Shown: positions 47,180 to 59,278, numbered from the stretch's first letter. The stretch: DNA of 64,000 bases from Cheilinus undulatus (GCF_018320785.1 NC_054866.1:28125000-28188999), one strand, 5' to 3'. Numbers and translations are program-made. The notes: generated by a model not told the origin, from the sequence alone.

Positions 47180-48451
47180 ATGTTTTACTGTAGAATTCCC
47201 CTGAAGCTTAAACTAAACTCAAATAACTTTTACTTTTATTTGAGTAGATTCATAGACCAGTACTTTTACTTTTACCCAAGTTAGTTTCAACCAGAATAAC
47301 CTTTAGTTGAGTACAATAGGGGTGTTCTTTTTCCACCTATGGAATACAGAGAAAAGTACCTAACTTTGCTTTAGAGGCTAACACTGAGCTCATCATCAGG
47401 ACCTACTGAAATGTTCCTGCTGTTTGTTCATGGCATACCAATACACTTTTTACAGTCAATAAATGGTGTCCAATGCTGTGGATATTCAGATTCTCAATTT
47501 AAAGCTTCTGTGATGAGTTTTTGTTCAGTTATGAGACAGACTGACATTAATATTGATGTCTCTTCATGAGCTACACACAAACAAAACCATCAGCAATGGC
47601 CAGAGAACAATTATTTCTGTATTTCATCAACATTAAAAACTGAATTGCTAGGGTTGTTGTCTGCTGAGGAGATGGATGATACCTTTGACTGTTAAAAGAC
47701 AGCCCGATTATTGTTGTTGGTTTTTGTTTGTTGATTTTGTTTTTTTATTTAAAAAAAATACCAATTACACAAGAACAGGAAAACAGCAAATGATAAGAGG
47801 GACAACTCGGTCCACAGGAGATGCCAAAATCTACACAAACTAAGTTAACCATAGGAGCTTCAGGGACCACAGATGTGATGAATTAGCTTTATAGCAAACT
47901 CTGGCTTGACAGTTTGGTTTTTGCATGGCCCCTGTCAAATAAACTAATACAAATTACGTAAAAAAATTACATTAAAATGCCCTGTTGTAAATTAAAGTTG
48001 TTATCTGAAAATGGTGCATTTGCAAAGGTTTATTGTGGGTACAATTGGGAAAATACATACTTGTGGGGTGTACTTCTAAGGTATAAATAATTTCCAGTTA
48101 TTTTCAAAGTTACATTTATTGTTGTACTCTGTTGAGGTAGTGCTAAAATTGTTATATTGTGTGAAGGACCTACACATTTCTCCTTTTTTCTCTATTTTAT
48201 GGATTTATCTGCTTATTATTTTCTTAGTCAATCAACAGGTTTTGAAAATTCTGAAAAGTCAAGCAAGTTCATTATGAACACTGACAGCCAGACGTGGCAG
48301 GTTCATTATGAATGGTAAGAGAAAACTAAATGCAGACACTAAAAATCTAAAAAAAGCATTTTAATTGCATGAATTTTAGTTTTCAATGATCTAAACAAAT
48401 TCTAGAAGCTGCATAAATGAACTTTTTACATTACCCCATGACTCCGTGAGT

Positions 48452-48483
<32 letters not shown>

Positions 48484-49699
48484 CAGTGACATAGTTACCC
48501 TTAATAAAGTCTGCCAGGAAAAACAAACATAGGATTCCCACTCATGACTTGAAAAGAAAGCAGGGGAGTGCTATCAATGAAAAACAAAACAACTAGCTTG
48601 AAGGATTAAAGGCTTAGAAAATAAATGATGTAGGCGTGAAACAAAGTTGTGATTCCTTGGAAAAAGCCTCCCAGAACTGAAATGTAGACAAACCAGATCG
48701 TCATCCTACTGAGTGAGCGTGCGTGTGAGTGCAGGCTTTGCATGTTTACATTCATGAAGTTAAAAGGTCTGTGTACGAAAGTGATGACTGATGTTTTATA
48801 TCCTTAAGCCTACCTGAGTTTATATCTGATTCTGATCAAAGTTCCCAAAAACTTATTGCACTTAACTTGCAGTTTTGTCTTTCATTTGTACAAAAAAATC
48901 TTCTCTGAATAAGAAAATAAAATGAAACGAAGCCTGCAGGTTGTTTCTTGTCAGTAATGTCGAGCACAATCATTCACACCTGCCATGTATCTTAATCAAA
49001 TCACATGACTCACATCCTCCTGAACTAGTGGGCTATTTAAGCTGTAAGATTTCCTTTCTCTTCCTCTGCTGTATCGCTGCGTCTGGATCAACACTGTGCT
49101 CTCGCTTTCAACCCACCTCCACCCCAGCTTCACCTGTTGGTTCCGACTGGGGGGTTTAAGCTGTTATCTTATCACTCCTCAAATTCTGTATGTAAAATCT
49201 GTGAGGAGTGATTAAGTCGGAGCCTGACACCAAAGATATTATGTTGCATAATGACTGCTTAAACAAACTTTAATGTGAGATATTGGCTGAAATAAATAAT
49301 TTATCAATTACGATGTAATAAAATGGTTTGTTGGTTGTTTATGTGCCTTTAACATATACAAAGATTGCTAACTTTTCATGGATATTTCAAATATGGATTA
49401 CAGGATCAGTTTACAGTGAACAAGAGTTTTGTAAGAAACAAGAATTAGAAATAACTCAACCTTACACTTTTCTGATTAATCATTTATTTGCATTTTCATG
49501 CTCTAGTTTCCATATTTTTTTCACAAGCTTTAAAGTATTATTTTACAATTGTAGTTAAAGAATGTAAAGGCTGGTTTTAATATATGGTTGTATAGTTAAG
49601 GTAATACATTGTATTTGCTTAAATTGCACTCACAGGACATCTGAGGATAAATTATGACCCAATGTTTTGTTTTTAATACTTATGTTTTTTTCCAAATAG

Positions 49700-49703
<4 letters not shown>

Positions 49704-49731
<28 letters not shown>

Positions 49732-49860
49732 GAAGATTTATTTTTGGGCATTTTGTACCTTCATTTGACAGAGAAGGATAGTGGATAGATTCAGAAACAG
49801 GGACAAGAGTGGGGAGAGACATGCGGCAAAGGGCAATAGACAGGATTTAGGCCGCCCCAG
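49704..49860 (-). repeat. tRNA-derived SINE, inverted, with poly(T) (A-tail)
   Basis: On the minus strand: GGGGCGGCC head, GCCGCATGTCTCTCCCCACT, CCCTGTTTCTGAATC and a TCAAATGAAGG tail, followed by a run of about 28 A (plus-strand T 49704-49731). Closely matches the copy at 8455-8615; the intact tail suggests it is the younger of the two. Confidence 0.85.
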
Positions 49861-50814
49861 AAGAAAAACTATTTTTAAAAATCAGCATACACTGTTGTGT
49901 AAAAATTGCACATACATGTGGAGGTGACACAGGTGCTGTTTAGTCCAGGCACTGGCCTTGAAGGTGTCACTGTATGCACGTATTCATTTTGTACCCTCTT
50001 ACCTAGTAAACTGAAAAAAAATTTGGTGTTTTTAATTACCATGATCATTTTAATTTTGTTCTGCAATATTTTAACAAAGCCATCAAGTGTAAACATCACA
50101 ACAGAAAGTCTATGCTTACACTTTAAATACAAATGAAACAAGTTCTAGCATTCAAATCTGTCCATATTTTGTACTCTAAATTGAAATGCAGGAAAGGGTT
50201 GCTGATAATTTGGAGATGGTTGATTTTCAATACCACCATTTTTTCCCAAGTGGTTTAAGAAAACTTACCAGCACTGGCTTTTATTACAAACAGTTCTGCA
50301 CACTTTGAACTTCCCAAAACCCAATAATATCAATAGAGGCTAAGACAGCCAGATTTCAAACTTTGCATGTGATTTATGGATAGTGTTATAGTTAGGGTGT
50401 GACTGTTGACTGTACTGAATAGTGCACAAAGATGCCAAGAATGAAAGAATCCATTTTTTATCATTTAGTAAACTATTTCTTCTGGTGTAACAGAAAACGG
50501 CATATATTTAGTTCCTTTATTTAGATTATTATTTAAAATCCAGCCCCAATGAAATACATGGAAGATTTACCTTCACCACGATTAAAATACAATAAGGTAT
50601 TGAGCTGATTGAAAAGATGTAGGCAGAAGCTCATTCTTTCTTTATTTACTGAGTGATGCAGGACAGAACAGTAGAAGTAAAGGGACATGTTGACATTAAT
50701 ATTAATAATAATAATAGTAATTATAATAAAGAAAAGAAAAAAGAACATGGGAAGGAATTTTAATATTCTAGTTGAAGGTATTGTTATCTCAGTGTGTGCT
50801 CTAGGTGAGTGTGT

Positions 50815-51440
50815 AGGTATGTGTTTAGAAAATGGGTTACAGGGGCAAAAATGTGGAAAAAAATGGGCAAAAATTTGTTACGTATATGCAAAACAGGTAG
50901 CAAAATGGGTGGAAAATGGTGAAACAGGGACAAAAAAGAGTGGCAAAAATAGGTTGAGGAGACTTAAGTGGGAGGAAAGTGGCAAAAATAGGTTAAAAGT
51001 GGCAGGGAAAAAAATGTTGCATTTACGGTTGGGGTAGTTAAAAGGGATTAAGAAGTGGTTAAAAATGGGCAAAATGTGGAAAGATTAAATGGTTAAACTT
51101 TGAAAAAGGGAAAATAATTCAATAAGTAAAAATATTTTGCAAAAAATGGTTATAGATGAAAAAGGTTGGGAAAAAAACTGGCAAAAACAGGTTACAAAAG
51201 TGCAAAAAATGGGCGACAATGGTGAGAATGGGTTAAAAGGGTGGCAAAACTTGGCCGAGGAGGCAAAAATGGTGGAAAAACTGCAAAAAAAATGGTTTAA
51301 AGTAGAAAAAAAGTTTCAAAAAATGGTTGAATGAAGTTGTGAAAGGGGGTTTAAAAGAGGTACAAAAAAGGCAAGTGTGGCACATGGGTTAAAAGTGGAA
51401 AATGGCAAAATTGGTTGTAATGCTGTCCAAACTTGTTAAA
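50815..51440. repeat. G/A-rich degenerate minisatellite
   Basis: Variable-length units built on GGCAAAAATGGGTTA / GTGGCAAAAATAGGTTAA. The plus strand is almost free of C for 600 bases. Open frames across it (50687-51037, 51137-51334) are low-complexity artefacts. Confidence 0.75.
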
Positions 51441-51684
51441 AAGTGGCACAAATAAATAATTTGAACATCGGAACCCAATAAAAGCTTGACACACTCTTCA
51501 GCTGGAAATAAAGTTTGCCAGGAAGCTAGTACCAATGATATCATCAATAAATCTCAACTAGGAGGCATTCATGGGTTTTTCAGGGGCTCAGAGGGGAATT
51601 TGATGTTACCGAATAAAAAATGCGTATTAGGCGTTATAGGTGTTTCATTTAGACAAGAAAATATCAATACTGCATGTTAGCAGG

Positions 51685-52299
51685 CAGTGGTGTGCACAGA
51701 CTTTTTCAAGGGCAGGGGCGAAAAGAAAAAAAAGGGCACATACAGCCCACTGAAGAGGGCACTAAGTTTCGCGTGTTTTCGTGGTCACTTTAGACATGTT
51801 TATATGTTAAACAAATGGCACGTTATACAGCCTTAAAACAGACCAACTAGACAGGCTACTCAAGTTAGTTTGTAGTTAGGATCCGCATCCACATGAAATG
51901 TGTAGATTCAACGTTGGACTGTGAAGAACACAGAGAAATAAATAAATAAATCCCTGGGGTCTTCCCCCAGAACATTTTCAATTAAGTAGATGCCATTTCC
52001 TGTATTCTAGTGCATTTTAACACCATGTTAGCACCAGATAATCCAAACGGGTTCTGTGAAAAAAGCCATTGCAACAGTAATGTTTTATAGTATTTCTTGG
52101 TCCTAATGGTCTTCTGGAGTTTAGTGTGTTTTCTTCACCCATGAGAGCAGTTGTGTCTTGCCAACCGGGAGGGCACTTAAGCACGCGTTTTTACCACCCA
52201 AGTGGGCAGTTTATCATGTGTTTTGGCTCCAAAGAGGGTACTGTAGCACGCAACGCCCCGCCACCCTGCCCCCCTGCCCCCCTCCTGTGCACACCACTG
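51685..52299. mobile_element. hAT-like MITE just upstream of slc46a1
   Basis: Terminal inverted repeats CAGTGGTGTGCACA and TGTGCACACCACTG are perfect over 14 bases. TAGCAGG is directly repeated at 51678-51684 and 52300-52306. The 615-base interior is non-coding, GC-richer than its surroundings and carries several AGGGCACT motifs. Confidence 0.9.
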
Positions 52300-52669
52300 T
52301 AGCAGGTTTTGCTCAGTTTCCTTAGTTTGATAGATGCGTTTGACTGAAGCATTAACTATTGTGCTAAGTCTTACCCAAAAAATGTAATTCTCCTCTTCGT
52401 CCACATGGGAGTGCTGAGCTCCAGCTTTATGGTGCAGCAGTAGCACGTCCTGTAAGCTGAGCTGGCAGATAAGTTACTGTCAAACTCATTTCACTTCACC
52501 ACACTGTATCTGTCAAAAACTCCTAGCGTTGGCATGATTTCCTTGTGAGCTACGCAGCTCGTCACGGAGTTACGTAAAGGGGCAGAGAGTGCGTCAATGA
52601 GTTAAAGCACTCAAAACAGAATTTAGTGACAATACCACAGCTCATGTGTTGAAGCGAGGTCGGGCTGTC

Positions 52670-55600
52670 ATGGACGAGCGGGACACCGCAGCTATCCTTC
52701 CCGGAGATGTGCTCAGCGCCCAGGCCACCGACGAGGAAATGTCCACATACGGCTCATGTGGACTCAAAGAAAAAGATGAGTCTGCCGTTTCGACCACCCG
52801 CTCCTGGCGGCCACCTTTTGCATGCACGCTGCCGGTGACTGTGGAGCCGGTGATGTTCTTCGCCATGTTTTCAATTGCCCTGCAGTCACCTTTGGCCACA
52901 CAGTATGTGTGGGACAGAGTCAGCGACGAGCTCGGCTACAACGGCTCCAGGAGGTCCGGCTGCCGTAACGACTCCATGCCCACAGATCCTCTACAGGAGG
53001 TAAAGTCATTCCCTGTATTTAACAAATGCCCGAGATAAATTACGTTCACCTACAAAAACCTGCCTGACGACGCTGTTTTTTGCCATGTATGATTTAAATC
53101 CGCTTCTGCAAAGAAAGAAAGACTCCTTCACTACATAAGCCAATTACTTATACTTAACGTGCACATTTTCTGCACAAACTCAAGTTTGATCTCTTCTTTG
53201 AGCCGCAGCTTAATTACAAAAAGATTATAACGGTCGTGAAATAGGTTTTAACGTAAATAAATCAAAGCAAGACACATTAATATTGAACATAAAAGTCATG
53301 GCTTATTTTTCCTTAACCCCTTGTCCATTAAGTGTTACAATATTTAAAATTAGTAGCAAATGAAGTTTTTGTTTTTTAATTTATCGGAATTGTAGCCCCA
53401 AAAATGATGGTATATTGATGAAATAATTTTCATGTACTAAAAATTAAAGCTTGAATCACAAGCACAGTCTGCAAGCATGCATAGTGGTGTAATGAGGATA
53501 AAAATGTTGATATGAACATGTACTTGGAAAAAAATGCAGTGTTTTATTATGACACTCTTAGAATGCAAAATGCAGGACCAATGTTTCATTAAAGCAATGC
53601 AGACCTAAAAGGCATAAAAGCACGTGCAATAAGAAGTAAGATGTGATAGTGAAATATGGAAGGTCAATCTGTGCCAAAAGGTAAAATGATTGAGAAACAG
53701 ATCTGCTACATTCAATAAGCAATAAGGGGCCAATTTGGTCCTTGCTGAATTGAATCAAAGAACAGTTTCATCCATGAGGAACAATAGTCACAAGTTGAAA
53801 CTAAGCAGATTAAGAATTTGGAGCCAGTAAAAGTGTTTATTAAGATCAGCAGTTTTCAGTTCTGTTCTGCAGGACAAAGAGCCTGATGTTTTGCATTACT
53901 CATCTGTCTATGGTCAAAATTGCTCCTAGCATGCATTATAAATATGAATATAGTCTGAATAAGGGCCAAGTAATGACCAGTTAATGATAAGTGTTTCCAG
54001 TGTAACTGTTCTGACCTGTTTGATCGATGAATTCGCTTGACCAGTTTTTATGTATTTTTGCAGCAAGTGCAAACCTTGACAGCCCACTGGAACCTCTACA
54101 TCAGTCTTGGAGGATTTTCTGTAGGACTATTGGTGGTGCCTCTCATAGGATCTTGGAGTGACCTTGCGGGTCGTAGACGTGCCCTCATCATCCCTAACCT
54201 GGGAATGGCTGTCCAAGCGGCGCTTTACATCGCAGTCATGTACCTAAAGCTTCCTTTGATCTACTTTCTCGTGGGCAGGCTGCTCAGTGGCCTCACGGGG
54301 GAATTCAACGGAGTCTTGGCTGCCTGCTTCTCTTATGTGGCGGACATCAGCGACAAAAGGACACGCACTGTCAGGGTGGCTGTGTTGGAGGCTTGTCTGG
54401 GCCTTGCAGGGATGTTTGCGAGCGTCATTGGCGGGGAGTGGCGAAAGGCACAAGGGTAAGAAATGTGCATGTATCACAATGTCCAGAGAATCATTATTAA
54501 TACAAGAGCATGTTTTTATTTCTGTGACTGTGTTTAGGTACATCAACCCGTTCTGGCTTGTTCTGGCCATTAACTTGGGGACAGCTCTGTATGTTTACCT
54601 CTTTGTCCGTGAGTCTGTCCCGCTAGACCCAAGTGCCAAGCTCCTCACCTACAAGCATCATAAAAATGTCTGGCACCTCTTCTCAACAGGAGGCACCACT
54701 GGTCAGACAAATGGAAGCACTCATAAATACAAACTGTGGCTTTACATGCTGAGCTTCTTCCTGGTGGGTACTGTACACTTTGGCAGCAGAGATTTGTATG
54801 TGCTGTATGAGCTGAGCTCACCACTTTGCTGGGGTTCGACCCTCATTGGCTATGGAGCAGCAGCTCTACAGATGGCCTACCTCACCAGTCTGATTGGGCT
54901 GAAGCTCATGCAGAACTGCCTGAAGGACTCCTGGGTGGCTGTGGTGGGTCTGGCCTCTAACATCTCTGGGCTGCTGGTTTTTTCTGTGGCTAACACGACT
55001 GAGCTCATGTTCACAGGTGAGAGTGCAGAGTCATGCAGGATAAAACATATTTATCCCAACTCTGTTTAGAGCATTTATTGGAGCAAATAATTAGCAAAGT
55101 TGTACTTTGCAGTACAGGGGGAATTCAAATGAATCCAAAGTAGTTGCACAATTTAGTAAAGCCTGTTGGGATAAAGCAGATTCATGCATACAATAACACT
55201 AGGAGGATTTAGAATTGTTGCTCACAAATTTACAAGGCAGAGTAGTTGATTCTCAAAAATGAGAGTTTTGGCCTTTCGCATTTCTTAAACATGTTTTTTT
55301 TTTTCTGCCACCAGGTTATGGTCTGTTATTTCTCTTCATTGCTCCATTGCCCGTGCTCAGATCAAAGCTGTCCCAGCTGGTGACCCAATCAGAGCAAGGT
55401 CAGTCATTAAATATGTAGTAGATACAGAATGTCTTAAACCCCCAAAAAATGTTTGCAATGTGATGTGAGGACCGTGTTGAGAAAGTCAGTTGTTGTCTTG
55501 TGTAAGTGTATCAGACGGTTGGGACATATGGGGAAAGCTTGCTTGCAGGTTGTATACATAATTGTGTGCTTTCTTTCCCCTAGGCACCCTGTTTGCCACT

Positions 55601-58600
55601 GTTGCCTGTTTGGATAGCCTATGTTTCCTAGTGGGCAGTAGCCTCTTTAATTCACTCTACCCCCTTACGTTAAATTTCATGAAGGGGTTTCTCTTTCTCT
55701 GTGCTGCCATTCTCCTCCTCATCCCTGCTATGATGATTAGGTGAGTTTGCCAACAGTTTAAAGTTTTCTTCATCATTGTGTTCTTTTCTAATCCTGCTTC
55801 ATCTAAATTATCAGGACATGACTCTCTACGTGCCTCTACATGGACCACGAAGAACAGTTACAACCTTATTAAAACATGTCAGAAGAGGAAGTGCTGTTGT
55901 ACTGGTCATCAGCAGAGCTTGGCTTTGTGCATGCAGATATAGAGTAAAGGTACAGCCTGTAGATGTACCATTACAGACTGTACCTATAATAGTACCATCT
56001 TAGAGCGTGATTGGGCTTTTAAAAAAGGGCAACAGTAGAGTGTGTTACTTAAAGTAATAAGCAGACATGGTATTTTTTTTTTAGAAATTCAGTATTTACA
56101 AACCCCAATTCAAAAAAGATGAGATGTTGTGTAAAAGATGAATTGGTAACTGGGGATGGTGCCATGATTGGGTATAAAAGAAGCACTTTTGAAAAGCTCA
56201 GTCATTCACAATCAACAATGATTTGAGATCCTCCACTTTGTGAAAGCTTAGTGGGCAAATAGTCTAACAGCTTTTGGGGCAATGTTCTTTAAGGTGAAAG
56301 GCGTTCAGAGATTTCCCTATCTAATATGTCCCATATTATCATCAAAAGATTCAGATTGAAAAAACTCTGCATACAAAGGGTATGTGGGTTCAGGATCACT
56401 GAAAAACTATTGCCAGTTAGCACAGCACATTGCTGCATCTAAAAATGTAAGTCATGCAAAGCAAAAGACATTAACAACATCCAGAAAAGCTGCCAACTTC
56501 TCTGAAGTCAAGCTAATCTGAGCTAGACTGATCTGAAGTGGGACAGTGTGCTATGTCCAAACAGTCCACTCTTAAACAGTAGAGGTGGGAGAAAAAATTC
56601 ATTCTTTATGCATCGTGCTGTGGAGGTGAAAGATTCTGAATCGATTAATAAATGTCCAATAATCCTTAATTGATAATAATTTAAATATTTGATACTGTGG
56701 AACAGCAGGAACAAAAAGGTGGAACCCTTGACACGCAACGCGTAAGAGCAAGATTTAGATTACCAGTTGTTCATCTGTAAAAAGGACATTTTTTAATTTT
56801 TGTAACTCCAGATATGTTACAAGGAAAGGATGTTACTACCTTTGATTCAGTGCAATTGTACACACATCTTCCATTAGAGCATAGTGGAAATGTAATTACT
56901 CCTTTTTTCTAAACACAAATGTAATGATTTTATGATATCTGACACAGTGAGAACAACAAAAATGTAAAAACAAAAAAACAAGCGCATCAAAATGTATCAA
57001 TAATCTATTAAGAATCGAATCATAGCCCTATGAATCATAATTGAATCAAATCATGAAGTGCCTAAAAAGTTCCACCTCTTGAAAACAGTGACTGTTCAGT
57101 CCTCCTGGCTAAAGAGGAAAAGAACTATCCAGATTGTTATCAAGACAAAGACAAAAGGCCAGCATCTGTGATAATGTGAGGGTATATAATAGCACGGGTA
57201 ACTTGCACATCTGTGAAGGCACTGGTAATAGTGAGATGCACCATTAATAGTTAAGGGTCTACATATACTTCTATCCAGACTTTTTTTTTTTTTTTCAAGA
57301 AAGCCCCTGCTTATTTCAACAAGACAATGCCAAGCCACATTCTGCAGGAGTTACAACAACGTGGCTTCACAGTTAAAGAGTGCATGTACTAGACTGTCCT
57401 TCGTGCAGTTAAGATCTGTATTGTATTGAAGATGTATTATGAAGCGCAAAGTACAACAAAGGAACCCATGCATTGTTGAGCAACTTAACATGTGCATCAA
57501 GAAAGATTGAGGAAGCAATCAAATTCAAATACTTAAACAACTAGAAAAGCACCTGGAGAGCGCAGACCTCCACCATTAGCCCTATCTCCCAATAGTACAG
57601 AATCCTTTAAAAAAATTCCTGGATCCAGTCGGTGATCTGGATCACTCCCAAAAGTTATTCCTTATGCCATTTGTGATATTTACTGAAAATTTCATCAAAA
57701 TTCGTCCATAGCTTTTTGAGCTATGTTGCTAACAAACAAACAAACAAACCCTGCTGATCACATAACCTCCTTGGCGGAGGTAATTAGTGTCTTCAGTCCC
57801 CAGAGTGTTAGCAGTAAAAAAGGTGAGCTAACACACTGCAAAAATGCCACAGTCTCAAATTGTTTGCAGTGTGTTGCAGGCATCAAATTCAGAATGTATG
57901 TGTATTAAAAAAAACAAGGTCAATGCATTTAAACATTAGATATCTTGTCTTTATGTTGAGTTCAAGTAAGTATTGGTTGAAAAGGATTTCAATCACTGTA
58001 TTTTGTTTTTATTCACATTTTATACCGTTCCATACCTTTTTGGAATTGGGGCTGTAACCTAAATTTAAAAACAGCATGTGAATCACATTTCTGTGATTTT
58101 TATGAATGGAAAGAATATATAGATATGGAATTTGTTGCCCTTTTGCCTTTCCTCTATATTGCTCACATTGGCATAGACAAGAAATAAGGAAAAATGGAGA
58201 TGACAAAACACCAGGAGTATATGACAGGAATGTTTTCTTGATTTTTCTTTGGCTTTCATTATTCAATAGAGCTTGTAAGCTTGTTTTACTAAGGGGGGCA
58301 GTGGTGGATTCATATTTGAGTTTAAGAAGTTGTGCTTTGACTTTTGTTAACCTGGAGGCTAAACTATTTAGGTCAACACCATCAAAAGCTCGTCAGTACA
58401 AAGCACCACACTTTTATTGTCCATCATCAGAATAAAGATGCTACATGTCAGATTGTTTTAAGGGGTTTATATTTAATCGAACAATGAGCGTGCAATACTG
58501 TGCAGTGTATTGAATATCTGATGCTCGCACGTTGTTACTACACATTATGAGATGAAGGGATCATTAACTGGTAATAATGTTTGTTTCTTCAGTGCTCTTC

Positions 58601-58647
58601 AGTGTTTAGACTACAAGAAGGGCCACAGAGACTCCATGATGTCCTGA
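52670..58647 (+). CDS. slc46a1: Proton-coupled folate transporter SLC46A1/PCFT (6 exons)
   Basis: An MFS carrier for H+-coupled folate uptake at the plasma membrane. Exons: 52670-52999, 54064-54455, 54538-55016, 55315-55398, 55584-55740, 58593-58647 (TGA 58645-58647). All phases agree: 1497 bases, 498 residues (human 459; the extra length is mostly a longer cytosolic N terminus). Residues known to matter in human PCFT are visible: first-loop sequons N91-G-S and N100-D-S, the C98/C338 disulfide pair, the DLAGRR motif (D143-R148), H321 in VGTVHFGS, R416 and K462. Human Asp156 is replaced by Glu190 (LTGEFNG). Signature blocks: [23 protein letters not shown]. The 84-base fourth exon matches the human exon skipped in a folate-malabsorption allele. 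The last exon (17 new codons) is the least certain part. Confidence 0.95.
53000..54063 (+). other. slc46a1: slc46a1 intron 1
   Basis: 1.06 kb, donor gtaaag, acceptor gtatttttgcag. AT-rich; no repeat or gene recognised. Confidence 0.7.
56096..58057. mobile_element. Degenerate DNA transposon, AACCCCAATTC ends, with nested repeats
   Basis: Ends TTACAAACCCCAATTC and GGAATTGGGGCTGTAA are inverted repeats, recognisable from many fish genomes. The interior has broken transposase-like sequence. It is interrupted by a MITE at about 56580-57081 (AGAGGTGGGA / TCCACCTCTT ends, AAACAGT at both borders) and by the CCGCCAAGG-type repeat at 57541-57782 (minus). Superfamily not assigned with confidence. Confidence 0.65.
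57541..57782 (-). repeat. CCGCCAAGG-type dispersed repeat, copy 3
   Basis: Reverse complement of 25676-25935: AGCGCAGACCTCCACCATTA, CCTGGATCCAGTCGGTGATC, (CAAA)n and ATAACCTCCTTGGCGGAGGT. Confidence 0.8.
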
Positions 58648-59278
58648 CCTGAAGAGGGACAGAAGACAAGAGCCTGTCAAAGAGTTAAAGGTCTCAATCT
58701 ATGAGGTGAGCTGCTCTGACACAAAGAACCCATCATAACCTGATGTATGATGGGAGAGACTTTTGATTCTAACACAGTGCCATGGCAGCTGGCTGCTGTG
58801 GGGATTTTTTAATTTAGTTTCACAGAAATGATGAAGACAAAATGAAGACTGAACTACTGGATGACGTTTTAACAAACTTTTATGTCATTATGATAAGATA
58901 CTGGAGAATTGGGCCATTACAAATCCCTGTTCGCTCTTAAAACTAGCCTTTGTCTTAAGAAAATTCATCATAGAAATGGTGCTATGACCAAGACTGAATA
59001 TATGCATTACGTGCATAGTTTGAAAAATGCCCAATTATGTGCCTTAATCTTCTTTTTTTTAATTATATACAATATATCATGCCAGAAGCTCTAATGGTAC
59101 AATGCAGATAAAGCTGAATTTAAGAGGAAACTTCTTAGTTGTTGAGTTAAGAATGTTAAACTTTATGGGTTCTTTGTGATTTACTTTAAGAGGGTAAATT
59201 TGTAGCTTGGCATATGAATCACCTGACACAGGTAGCAAAGCTGTTCCCTTTTTAGAAAGCCATAACAGACTTCTGTGG

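Larger units (their letters stand above)
45150..47341. mobile_element. hAT-like element with two nested insertions
   Basis: Starts CAGGGGTGGAAAGGAAC and ends TTTTTCCACCTATG. Near both ends it carries ACTTTTACTTTTAC/GAGTACT motifs, the layout of a common teleost element. The flanks CAACACAG and GAATACAG match at 6 of 8 bases. Two younger elements lie inside: 45723-46484 and 46851-47179. Confidence 0.65.
43729..52669. other. Divergent slc13a2/slc46a1 spacer
   Basis: 8.9 kb between start codons, presumably carrying both promoters. Contents: poly(A) 43993-44018, a (TTTTTTG)n run at about 44954-44992, nested hAT-like elements 45150-47341, poly(A) 48461-48483, inverted SINE 49704-49860, G/A-rich degenerate array 50815-51440 and a hAT-like MITE 51685-52299. 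Only about 370 bases separate that MITE from the slc46a1 ATG. A palindromic TTACGTAA occurs near 52570. 47350-49700 is unassigned. Confidence 0.5.
55741..58592 (+). other. slc46a1: slc46a1 intron 5, inflated by transposons
   Basis: 2.85 kb, donor gtgagt, acceptor tgtttcttcag. Nearly 2 kb of it (56096-58057) is one DNA transposon with further insertions. If the intron is retained, the frame meets TGA at once (55742-55744). Confidence 0.75.

Noticed and set aside
50687-51334. Lys/Gly-rich open frames
   Set aside because: Low-complexity translation of the G/A-rich minisatellite.
54287-55069. 260-residue open frame overlapping slc46a1
   Set aside because: It runs out of frame through exon 2 and across the 82-base intron before entering the true frame of exon 3. 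The real protein uses the donor at 54456 and acceptor at 54537.
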